From an uncultured Bacteroides sp. (lineage in GTDB: Bacteria; Bacteroidota; Bacteroidia; Bacteroidales; Bacteroidaceae), in contig USLU01000002.1 in NCBI GenBank assembly GCA_900555635.1, forward strand, positions 124,001 to 188,000: a DNA stretch of 64,000 nucleotides. Direction: 5' to 3'. The notes beneath the pieces were generated by a model. It saw only the letters and a program-made list of their open reading frames with translations. It had not been told where the DNA came from and searched no databases. Below are positions 1-7,987 of the stretch, one piece after another. Position 1 is the stretch's first letter. Each line of letters begins with the position of its first letter. Made by a program: the position numbers and the translations under genes.

Positions 1-1380
1 CTCGACTCCGCACTATGGGTTGCCAAGCAAACCGAGCAACTGGCAAACCGTATGAGTAATCCTCTATACCTGCAACTGGCCCGACTGAATATGGCAGAAG
101 TCATGATGGGTGTAGGCATGTATAAAGAAAGTATCGAAATTCTAGAAAGTATCAATGCCCGAGTCTTGGATATAGTAGAGCTTTCTCATTACTATTATCA
201 GTACCACCACCTCTACACCCTACTCTCAGAGTATGCTTTCTCTAATGAACTTAAAGAACAGTATCGCCGGTTGACTTACCAATATAAAGACTCCATTCTT
301 GCCCTGAAACGTCCCGGTTCAATGGGATATATGATGATGAAAAGCGAGAAACTGCTCTATAACGAGCAGTACAACGAGGCTCTTGCCATTTTAGATAGTT
401 GTTACCGGGTACATGTTGACAAAGGTTATAGCACGGCAATTCCATCTATCTGCCTTGCCAATGCCTACGAGCAGAAGGGAGACAAGGAGATGCAAAAGAA
501 ATTCCTTATTATCTCTGCTATTGCGGATATACAGGCATCAACCAAAGAATATATCTCGCTATGGAAACTGGCGAATTTACTTTTTAAAGAGGGAGATATT
601 AACCGGGCATATACCTATATAGAATGCTCCATGCAAGATGCCACTTTCTGTAATGCACGCTATCGCACGCAGGAAATCTCATCTATGATACCACTGATAA
701 ATCAAGCATACGAAAGCAAGTTACAAAAGGAAAAAGAAAACCTGATTACTTCCTTCATTTTTACAGCCGTTTTGCTCGTCATCTTACTAATAGCTGTGAT
801 TTACATCTATGTCCAGATGAAACGTCTGAAAGTAGCCCGCCATGCAATGAACAATCTGAACGAAGAGTTGAAGCAAATTAATGCCGATTTGCAGTCGGTG
901 AACAATCAGTTACAGGAATCCAACCAAGTGAAGGAAGAATACATAGGCTATGTATTCAATATGTGCTCCCTCTATATTGACAAACAGGAAGAACTACGCA
1001 AACTCCTCGCCCGCAAGATTAAAGCAGGACAGATTGACGACCTATACCAAACAGTCAGTTCTACCTCTTTTGTCGCCAACGAACTAAACGAGTTCTTCTA
1101 CACCTTTGATAGTATCTTTTTGAAACTCTATCCCCGTTTTATCGAAGGTTTCAATGCCCTACTACAAGAAAGTGAGCGTATCTATCCCAAAGAAGGCGAG
1201 TTGATGACTCCTGAACTGCGAATATTTGCACTGATTCGATTAGGTATCAGCGATAGTGGTAAGATAGCCAACTTCCTGCACTATTCCGCACAGACTGTTT
1301 ACAATTACCGTCTAAAAGTAAAGAACAAGTCGTTGCTTGCAAAAGAAGAATTTATGGAGGCAGTGCAGCGAATAGGATGA
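1..1380 (+). CDS. DUF6377-like membrane-tethered TPR regulator (5' partial)
   Basis: The frame is open from the first base of the window, so the Met at 52 is probably internal and the true start lies upstream. The visible protein has TPR-like helical repeats in its first ~220 residues and one membrane segment about 230-252 residues after that Met (FIFTAVLLVILLIAVIYIYV). A coiled coil follows (NNLNEELKQINADLQSVNNQ), then the core I associate with DUF6377. The C-terminus resembles a LuxR-type helix-turn-helix (ELRIFALIRLGI, then SAQTVYNYRLKVK). Such proteins often sit beside SusC/SusD genes in Bacteroides, as here, 280 bases upstream of susC. I infer a membrane-anchored regulator of that locus. 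The ligand and target are unknown. Confidence 0.8.
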   Translation, partial: LDSALWVAKQTEQLANRMSNPLYLQLARLNMAEVMMGVGMYKESIEILESINARVLDIVELSHYYYQYHHLYTLLSEYAFSNELKEQYRRLTYQYKDSILALKRPGSMGYMMMKSEKLLYNEQYNEALAILDSCYRVHVDKGYSTAIPSICLANAYEQKGDKEMQKKFLIISAIADIQASTKEYISLWKLANLLFKEGDINRAYTYIECSMQDATFCNARYRTQEISSMIPLINQAYESKLQKEKENLITSFIFTAVLLVILLIAVIYIYVQMKRLKVARHAMNNLNEELKQINADLQSVNNQLQESNQVKEEYIGYVFNMCSLYIDKQEELRKLLARKIKAGQIDDLYQTVSSTSFVANELNEFFYTFDSIFLKLYPRFIEGFNALLQESERIYPKEGELMTPELRIFALIRLGISDSGKIANFLHYSAQTVYNYRLKVKNKSLLAKEEFMEAVQRIG

Positions 1381-1513
1381 CACTTCCAAACTCCTATTCC
1401 TGTTACTTGCATCTACTTTTTCCATCCAACCATAAAAACGCAACAGACTACATATCAGCATATTGCGCAATATACTATTCTACTTTCATCTACTTTGCAC
1501 TTCTCCTACCCTA

Positions 1514-1604
1514 TTCTACCTTACAAATTCACCTCTATCTTTGCCACAGAAATTAAAGTTAACAAAAAGTCATTTTTTTAGGTAGAAGAAAGAGTAAGGT
1601 AGAA
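1514..1604. promoter_or_regulatory. 11-bp dyad flanking the susC promoter
   Basis: TTCTACCTTAC at 1514-1524 and its exact reverse complement GTAAGGTAGAA at 1594-1604 bracket the likely promoter. Related pyrimidine-rich words (TCTACTTT, TCCTACC) recur just upstream, from about 1466. A perfect dyad around a -7 box suggests an operator, possibly for the adjacent DUF6377-like regulator. No binding protein is shown by the sequence. Confidence 0.4.
1536..1543 (+). promoter_or_regulatory. Bacteroides -7 box of susC/susD
   Basis: TATCTTTG fits TAnnTTTG exactly. No good TTTG is seen 19-21 bases upstream, as expected if an activator is needed. Transcription would start near 1550, leaving a leader of about 110 bases before the ATG at 1662. 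Confidence 0.5.
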
Positions 1605-1661
1605 AGATTGATAAGGGATAACACGTACGAAACTTTTTTATTAACAACTTATAGACATCTT

Positions 1662-4601
1662 ATGAAAAGCATTCTCAGATTTGCCAAGGGACTACTCCCT
1701 TTGCTGGGACTACTTCTGTCCCTATCCATTGCGGCACAAGAGTTACAAGTGAAAGGACTTGTGAAAGACGTGACCGGCGAATCAATAATCGGAGCCAATG
1801 TTCTGGTTAAAGGAACATCTATCGGTACCATTACCGATGTAGATGGAAACTTCACGCTGAAAGCTCCGGCCGGAAGCACCCTCTCTGTATCTTGCATCGG
1901 CTACAAAACCCAAGACGTAGCGGTAAGCAAGGATTTACTCGTGATAACTTTGAAAGAAGACGCCGAACTACTGGACGAGGTAGTCGTAATTGGCTACGGT
2001 CAAGTGAAGAAAGGCGACGTGACCGGCTCACTGCTCACTGTGAAACCCGATGAATTGAACAAAGGCAAACAGCTCACCGCACAAGATGCGCTGGTAGGAA
2101 AAGTAGCCGGTGTGAATATTGTACCGGGCGATGGTTCGCCAGGCAGTGGGGGTACCATCCGTATTCGTATGGGTGCATCACTCTCGGCAGACAATGACCC
2201 GTTGATCGTAATTGACGGCGTACCCGTAAGCAATACTTCCATCAGTGCTATCAACCCGAATGACATTGCTTCGTTCACGGTATTGAAAGATGCTTCGGCT
2301 ACGGCAATCTACGGTTCGCGCGCATCAAACGGTGTAATCATTATCACCACGAAAAAAGGAAGTAGTGACGGTGCTTCTCATCCATCATTTACGTACAGCG
2401 CCAACATGACCGTAAGCAATGTATATAAGTATATGGATGTGCTCTCCACCGAGGAGTTCCGCCAGGCTTTCAAAGAATATGGCAACGCACCGGAGACTTT
2501 CAAGTTGGGCAATGCCAGTACCGACTGGCAGAAAGAAATTTACCGTACGGCACTGGGAACTGACCATAACCTCTCAATGACAGGTTCACTCAAGAATATG
2601 CCCTACCGTGTTTCCGTTGGCTATACCAATCAGAACGGTACACTGAAAGGTAACAACTATGAGCGTATCAACGCCAGTGTAGGTATCTCGCCAAAATTCT
2701 TCGATAAGCACCTATCTGTGGACATCAACCTGAAAGGTAGTATCGAGAACGATAGCCCGGCATTGACCGGAGCCATAGGCAGCGCAGTAGGTTTCGACCC
2801 TACCCGCCCCATCTATGAGAACTACGAAGGAAATGTAGGGTTAGGTTACTATACGTGGATGAACGGTGGAAAACCCATCACCCTTGCCGCCGCCAACCCA
2901 TTAGCCGAGCTGGAACTTACCGACAAATTAAACAAGACCCAACGTTCCATCGGTAACATTGCCCTTGACTACAAAGTACACGGTTTCGAAGATTTACGCT
3001 TCAACTTGAATATGGGTTATGATATTCAGAAAGAAGATAAGCATGAAAACGTTCCCGAATTGGCTCCTACCATGTACACCGGCAATCAGAATGACGGTAC
3101 AGGTAAACGCTACAAGTATTACCAAGATAAGAGCAACACGCTGCTCGACTTCTATGCCAACTATGCCAAAGAACTGAAAGACCACAACATCAATGTCATG
3201 GCAGGTTATGGATGGCAGCGTTTCTATTATAAGAACAACAGCGTAACTACCGACCCTGAAGGTAAAGAACTCGCCACCCCGCAACACGCTGAAGCCGAAC
3301 TTTATCTGCTTTCGTTCTACGGACGTGCCAACTATTCTTATAAGCAACGCTATATGCTTACCGCTACTCTACGTGCCGATGCTTCTTCACGTTTTTCGCC
3401 CGATACTCGTTGGGGTTACTTCCCCTCAGTAGCCGCTGCATGGCGCATAAACGACGAGGCTTTCCTGAAAGACTCCAAGACCCTCTCCGACTTGAAACTG
3501 CGTTTGAGTTACGGTCAGACGGGACAACAGTCTATCGGTTCTTATTATCAGCACCTCTCCACCTACACGGCTTCTTACGATGAATCGCGCTATTACTTCG
3601 GAAATAAATGGTATACTACTTATCGTCCGAACGGTTACGATGCCAACATCAAATGGGAAACTACCGAAACTTACAATATCGGTATCGATTATGGGTTCCT
3701 CAACAACCGTATCTACGGTACGGTAGATTACTACTGGCGTACCACAAAAGATTTGTTGAATAATATCTTCGTCCCAGCCGGAAGTAATTTCACCAATATG
3801 ATTGAAACAAATATCGGCGATATGGAAAGCAAAGGTCTCGAAATAGGTCTCAACGTAATTCCTATTAAAAATAAAGATTGGGAATGGACTATCAGCGGTA
3901 ACTTCACTTGGAATACTTCAAAAATTACGAAACTCAACACCATCGACCGTGAAGACAACTATGTGAAAACCGGAAGTGCAGGAGGTACAGGCAAATATCT
4001 GCAAGTACACATGGTTGGTGAAACTCCGAACACCTTCTACCTGCTAAAACAGGCGTATGACGACAATGGCAAACCCATTGACGGCAAGTACATCGCCAAA
4101 GACGGTTCTGTAACGGGCAGTGAGGAAGATGCCAATAAATATGTAACCGGCAAAAGTTCCAAAGCTCCCTACTATTGTGGTCTATCCACTCGCTTGAGCT
4201 ACAAAAATTGGGATTTGGGTATCAATGGTCACGGCAGTTTCGGTGCTTACGTTTACAATTATGTAGCTGCGTCAGAATCTCTGGAATCACTCTATGGCGG
4301 TACAGGAGTATCGAGCAATGTGCTACACTCCACTATCGAAAACGGTTTCAAGCAACAACGCATCTATACCGATTACTTCCTGGAGAAAGCCGATTTCTTC
4401 CGTATAGACAATATCACGTTAGGACACACCTTCAAGAAATTGTGGAACGACAAATCTTCTCTCCGTCTCTCCTTCAGCGTCCAGAATGTATGTACGTTGA
4501 CTGGTTACAGTGGTTTGGATCCTGAAATTTACAGTGGTATTGACAAGAATATCTATCAACGCCCACGCACGTTCTTACTGGGAGTAAATCTTAATTTTTA
4601 A
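1662..4601 (+). CDS. SusC/RagA-family TonB-dependent outer membrane receptor
   Basis: This is a 979-residue TonB-dependent receptor that would move a bound ligand across the outer membrane with energy from TonB. I prefer the ATG at 1662 over an in-frame TTG at 1608, because a signal peptide begins there (MKSILRFAKGLLPLLGLLLS) and ends near AAQ. A carboxypeptidase-regulatory-like domain follows (QVKGLVKDVTGESIIGANV, with the SIGTITDVDGNF turn). Next come the SusC-type plug entry DEVVVIGYGQVKKGDVTG, a plug with the AIYGSRASNGVIIITTKKG signature, and a long beta-barrel ending LLGVNLNF. The length is normal for the family. The susD gene begins 3 bases after the stop, so the two are co-transcribed and should form the usual SusC-SusD complex. 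The substrate cannot be read from the sequence. Confidence 0.96.
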   Translation: MKSILRFAKGLLPLLGLLLSLSIAAQELQVKGLVKDVTGESIIGANVLVKGTSIGTITDVDGNFTLKAPAGSTLSVSCIGYKTQDVAVSKDLLVITLKEDAELLDEVVVIGYGQVKKGDVTGSLLTVKPDELNKGKQLTAQDALVGKVAGVNIVPGDGSPGSGGTIRIRMGASLSADNDPLIVIDGVPVSNTSISAINPNDIASFTVLKDASATAIYGSRASNGVIIITTKKGSSDGASHPSFTYSANMTVSNVYKYMDVLSTEEFRQAFKEYGNAPETFKLGNASTDWQKEIYRTALGTDHNLSMTGSLKNMPYRVSVGYTNQNGTLKGNNYERINASVGISPKFFDKHLSVDINLKGSIENDSPALTGAIGSAVGFDPTRPIYENYEGNVGLGYYTWMNGGKPITLAAANPLAELELTDKLNKTQRSIGNIALDYKVHGFEDLRFNLNMGYDIQKEDKHENVPELAPTMYTGNQNDGTGKRYKYYQDKSNTLLDFYANYAKELKDHNINVMAGYGWQRFYYKNNSVTTDPEGKELATPQHAEAELYLLSFYGRANYSYKQRYMLTATLRADASSRFSPDTRWGYFPSVAAAWRINDEAFLKDSKTLSDLKLRLSYGQTGQQSIGSYYQHLSTYTASYDESRYYFGNKWYTTYRPNGYDANIKWETTETYNIGIDYGFLNNRIYGTVDYYWRTTKDLLNNIFVPAGSNFTNMIETNIGDMESKGLEIGLNVIPIKNKDWEWTISGNFTWNTSKITKLNTIDREDNYVKTGSAGGTGKYLQVHMVGETPNTFYLLKQAYDDNGKPIDGKYIAKDGSVTGSEEDANKYVTGKSSKAPYYCGLSTRLSYKNWDLGINGHGSFGAYVYNYVAASESLESLYGGTGVSSNVLHSTIENGFKQQRIYTDYFLEKADFFRIDNITLGHTFKKLWNDKSSLRLSFSVQNVCTLTGYSGLDPEIYSGIDKNIYQRPRTFLLGVNLNF

Positions 4602-4622
4602 TCCATGATAAAAACAGAAACA

Positions 4623-6320
4623 ATGAAAAAGAACTATTTCAGATTAGCAAGTATATGTCTTGTATTTCTTTTCTTCTTCTCTTCTTGCTTGGGAGACTTG
4701 GATACATTACCATTGGATGACAATGAATTGGTGGGCGAGAAAGTATATTCAACGCCCGAAGGATATATCGGCGTATTGGGTAAATGTTATGCCAGCCTCA
4801 TCCAAACCGGACAAAAAGGTGGAGATGGCGGTAACGGTGACGTGCCGGGTATTGATGAAGGTTATAGTGGTTATACGCGCGCACTGTTCTACTTGCAGGA
4901 AAGCTGTACGGACGAAATAGCTTTCCATTCGGGTGGAAGTCATGGTACCCGTGCCGTACTATACCTCACTTGGGACCCTTCAACGAAAGTAGTTTCCTAT
5001 CCATATTATCGCCTGTATATGGCCATCAACTACTGTAATGAATTCTTGCGTGAAAGCGCCGACGGTAAATTGAAAGAACGTGGTGTGTACGATGCTTTAC
5101 AGGCTGAAATGCCTTACTACCGTGCGGAAGCCCGTTTTATCCGGGCATATTGCTACAGCATGATTTGTGACCTTTACGGATCAGCACCCTATGTTGACGA
5201 AACGATGGATGTTGGTACAATTCCTCATCAGAAGTCTCGCGAAGAAATCTACAATTATGTAGTATCTGAAGCCGAAGATGTAGCAACTCTCCTGAAAGAG
5301 CCCAAACGCAACGAATACGGTCGAGTAGACCGGGTGGCAGCTTGGTTCCTGCTGTCACGTGTTTATCTGAACGCCGAGACTTGGGTCGGCAAGAACGAAT
5401 ACACAAACGCATACAAATATGCCAAGAAGGTGATTACAGAAGGTAACTACCCTCTTGCCTCCGATTATCGCCATATCTTCCTGGCAGATAACAACACTTG
5501 TTCCGAAATTATCTGGCCTTTGGTACAGGACGCAGATTATGCTCAAAGCAGCGCCGGAACCAACTTCCTTATTAAAGCGCTAATGAACGGTCCGATGGAT
5601 AATTACGTAAAAACCGGTGTCGGCAGCCGTGGATGGGGAAATGCCCGGGTAAAAGTATCTTTCGTGAATAAGTTTGAAGAAGCAGATCAACTGTTTGACG
5701 TCAACGACCCGTGGGGTGACAACAAGAAAGACAAACGTGCGCAATTCTTCACCATCGACCACACCAAGGAAACATGGGTAGCCGGAAAACCCTTCCAGAA
5801 TTCTTTCGAGAATGGATATGCCTGCATTAAATGGCGCAATATGACTAAGGACCGCAAGGAACTAGCTGAAGGTGGCACAAAATATTCCTCTGTAGATTAT
5901 CCGATGTTCCGCACAGCAGATGCTTACCTAATGGCTGCGGAAGCCATATTGCGTGGTGCTACCGGCGGTACACGTGCCGAAGCCCTGGAGTATGTGAATG
6001 AAGTCCGTGACCGCGCTTACATGTCCGGCAAATATGGTACAGGTTTATCTGGACGTATCACCGATGCCCAATTAACTATGGATTTCCTTCTTGACGAGCG
6101 TTCCCGTGAAATGAATATGGAATTGGTACGTCGTACAGACTTAATCCGTTTCGGTAAATTCACCAAAGGATATAACTGGGACTGGAAAGGCGGAAGTGAC
6201 GGTGATGCCGGAAGTTATGTAGGCCGTGATGTGGAGGATAAGTATAAGCTTTATCCTATTCCGCAGGATGAGTTTACAACAAATCCTTATCTAACCCAAA
6301 ATCCGGATTATATTAAGTAA
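4623..6320 (+). CDS. SusD/RagB-family substrate-binding lipoprotein
   Basis: This is the surface-exposed partner of the preceding SusC. The ATG at 4623 gives a clean lipoprotein signal (MKKNYFRLASICLVFLFFFS) with the acylated Cys at residue 22. An in-frame ATG at 4605 would add six residues before it. The 565-residue length, the TPR-like helical N-terminal half (YRAEARFIRAYCYSMICDLY) and the C-terminal pattern FLLDERSREMNMELVRRTDLIRFG are typical of RagB/SusD. The protein ends LYPIPQDEFTTNPYLTQNPD, also typical. Ligand specificity is not predictable. The neighbouring phosphatase hints at a phosphorylated ligand. Confidence 0.95.
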   Translation: MKKNYFRLASICLVFLFFFSSCLGDLDTLPLDDNELVGEKVYSTPEGYIGVLGKCYASLIQTGQKGGDGGNGDVPGIDEGYSGYTRALFYLQESCTDEIAFHSGGSHGTRAVLYLTWDPSTKVVSYPYYRLYMAINYCNEFLRESADGKLKERGVYDALQAEMPYYRAEARFIRAYCYSMICDLYGSAPYVDETMDVGTIPHQKSREEIYNYVVSEAEDVATLLKEPKRNEYGRVDRVAAWFLLSRVYLNAETWVGKNEYTNAYKYAKKVITEGNYPLASDYRHIFLADNNTCSEIIWPLVQDADYAQSSAGTNFLIKALMNGPMDNYVKTGVGSRGWGNARVKVSFVNKFEEADQLFDVNDPWGDNKKDKRAQFFTIDHTKETWVAGKPFQNSFENGYACIKWRNMTKDRKELAEGGTKYSSVDYPMFRTADAYLMAAEAILRGATGGTRAEALEYVNEVRDRAYMSGKYGTGLSGRITDAQLTMDFLLDERSREMNMELVRRTDLIRFGKFTKGYNWDWKGGSDGDAGSYVGRDVEDKYKLYPIPQDEFTTNPYLTQNPDYIK

Positions 6321-6328
6321 TTGAGTAA

Positions 6329-6366
6329 GTACTTTTTCTTTTGTCTTGATACAAAAGAAAAAGTAC
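6329..6366 (+). terminator. Perfect 16-bp hairpin between susD and the phosphatase gene
   Basis: GTACTTTTTCTTTTGT (6329-6344) and ACAAAAGAAAAAGTAC (6351-6366) form a perfect 16-bp stem with the loop CTTGAT. No U-run follows, so full termination is doubtful. It may attenuate transcription or stabilise the upstream susCD message. Confidence 0.5.
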
Positions 6367-6395
6367 AGTAACTTAAATATAAAACATATAGAATA

Positions 6396-7679
6396 ATGAA
6401 ACGAATTTTCCTTTCTCTACTTCTTTGCGTCTTAATTACTCAAACAGTTTCCTCGCAAGCCACACGCGAGGAAATATTCAACGACATCGCCACCACTGGT
6501 GGAGTATATTATGCCTATCCGGGACCTCAGAAGCCGCAAGCCAAAGCTCCCAAAGGCTACGAACCTTTTTACATCAGCCATTTCGGTCGTCATGGCTCAC
6601 GCTGGCTGATTTCGGACGATGAATATACCCGTGTAATGGACGTCTTAGAAAAAGCTCATAACGCAGGTACATTAACTCCTCTCGGTGAAGATGTACGCAA
6701 GCGCCTCGATATCGTTTGGGCTGATGCCCAAGGACATGGTGGCGACCTTTCTCCCGTAGGCGTTGACCAGCAACGGGGCATTGCCGAACGCATGTTTCAG
6801 TCTTTCCCCGAAGTATTCAAAGGTGCACCGCAGATGTCAGCCCGTGCCACCGTGGTAGTACGTTGTGTACTCAGCATGGATGCTTTCTGCGAACGATTGA
6901 AAGAATCGAACCCTGCCTTGCAGATTGAACGCGAGTCGAGCAACAAATACATGAATTACCTCAACTTCCACACACAAGAAGCCATGAAGTTCACTTCTCA
7001 CAAAGGACCTTGGTACGAGGAGTTCCGCAAGTTCGAGCAAGAGCATGTCCGCCCCGAACGTCTTATGAATGCGCTCTTTTCCAACAAAGAATACATCCGC
7101 AAGAATGTTCATCCCGAAGAACTGATGCGCGGTCTTTATTCTATCGCTTCCGATATGCAGAATGTGGAACCAGAAGTCGATTTCTACGATATCTTTGAAA
7201 AACAAGAATTGATGGATATCTGGCAGATTCACAATTATAAGAATTACGTATGCGACGGGCCTTCACCTATGACGAACGGACTGATGCTGGCAAACGCAAA
7301 ATCTCTATTGGAGAACATTGTCAATACCGCTTCAGAAGTTATCGCTTCGGGTAAGAATACTGCTACCTTCCGGTTTGCACACGATGGAAATATCATTCCT
7401 TTGGCAGGACTGATGCGTTTGGAAAATTGCTACAACGAAGAAACTAATCCCGATAAGTTTTATCAAGCTTGGTGTAACTTCAAGGTAGCTCCCATGGCAG
7501 GTAATATCCAACTCATCTTCTTCCGCAAAAAAGGCTCTGATGATATTCTTGTAAAGTTTATGCTTAATGAAAACGAAGTGAGCATTCCCGTGAAGACCGA
7601 CATCGCTCCTTTCTATCACTGGAAAGATGTAGAATCCTACTACAACAACTTTTTAAACTCACTGCCCGACAGACCGTAA
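6396..7679 (+). CDS. Secreted histidine-type phosphatase (MINPP/phytase-like)
   Basis: This 427-residue protein belongs to the branch-2 histidine phosphatase superfamily. After a signal peptide (MKRIFLSLLLCVLITQTVSS) the catalytic motif reads FGRHGSRW, with the nucleophile His66 next to Arg65. The C-terminal general-acid motif is AHDGN at His329-Asp330. The family hydrolyses phosphomonoesters through a phosphohistidine intermediate. Bacteroides members include inositol polyphosphate phosphatases, but inositol phosphate specificity here is inference. The gene starts 75 bases after susD in the same direction, with a hairpin between, so it probably shares the susCD transcript. It would act in the periplasm or outside, on what SusCD binds. 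Confidence 0.85.
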   Translation: MKRIFLSLLLCVLITQTVSSQATREEIFNDIATTGGVYYAYPGPQKPQAKAPKGYEPFYISHFGRHGSRWLISDDEYTRVMDVLEKAHNAGTLTPLGEDVRKRLDIVWADAQGHGGDLSPVGVDQQRGIAERMFQSFPEVFKGAPQMSARATVVVRCVLSMDAFCERLKESNPALQIERESSNKYMNYLNFHTQEAMKFTSHKGPWYEEFRKFEQEHVRPERLMNALFSNKEYIRKNVHPEELMRGLYSIASDMQNVEPEVDFYDIFEKQELMDIWQIHNYKNYVCDGPSPMTNGLMLANAKSLLENIVNTASEVIASGKNTATFRFAHDGNIIPLAGLMRLENCYNEETNPDKFYQAWCNFKVAPMAGNIQLIFFRKKGSDDILVKFMLNENEVSIPVKTDIAPFYHWKDVESYYNNFLNSLPDRP

Positions 7680-7987
7680 CCGAAACAAGTACACCAGCAT
7701 TCGGCAAGGCTATTTGTATAAATTTAATCATAGAGTTCCAAGAATAAGGAATTAAATAATAATCCTTGCCAAAGTATATTTTGAAGCGGGTATTTGCTCC
7801 CCACCGGGGAGCACCCTCTTCCTCACCGACGAACGCCTCCTTCCCCACCGGGGAACGGGGCGTCTCTCGTAGAGGAACAAGAGGCTTCTTATCTATTATA
7901 TATTTTTTGTCTTCTTTTTTTCTCATTTTTGCCATTTATCCGTTTATTTGCCTATCTTTACCGCCATAACCCTTGAAAACACATGCC
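7680..7987. other. 308-base gap between phosphatase and GH65 genes
   Basis: I see no gene here. The gap holds a GC-rich patch (7795-7880) with two short hairpins sharing the core CCCCACCGGGG: TGCTCCCC-acc-GGGGAGCA at 7795-7813 and TTCCCC-acc-GGGGAA at 7841-7855. A degraded third copy seems to lie between them. The promoter for the GH65 gene follows. Short open frames across the patch have low-complexity translations and look accidental. Confidence 0.5.
7928..7960 (+). promoter_or_regulatory. Promoter of the GH65 gene
   Basis: TTTG at 7928-7931, a 21-base spacer and TATCTTTA at 7953-7960 match the Bacteroides promoter pattern with one change in the -7 box. Predicted transcription starts about 20 bases before the ATG at 7988. 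Confidence 0.5.

Noticed and set aside
1608..1661. TTG at 1608 as the SusC start
   Set aside because: It would place 18 extra residues before a clear signal peptide starting at 1662.
7766..7976. Short frames across the GC-rich patch
   Set aside because: Translations follow the hairpin repeats and a T-rich run, and no start context is present.
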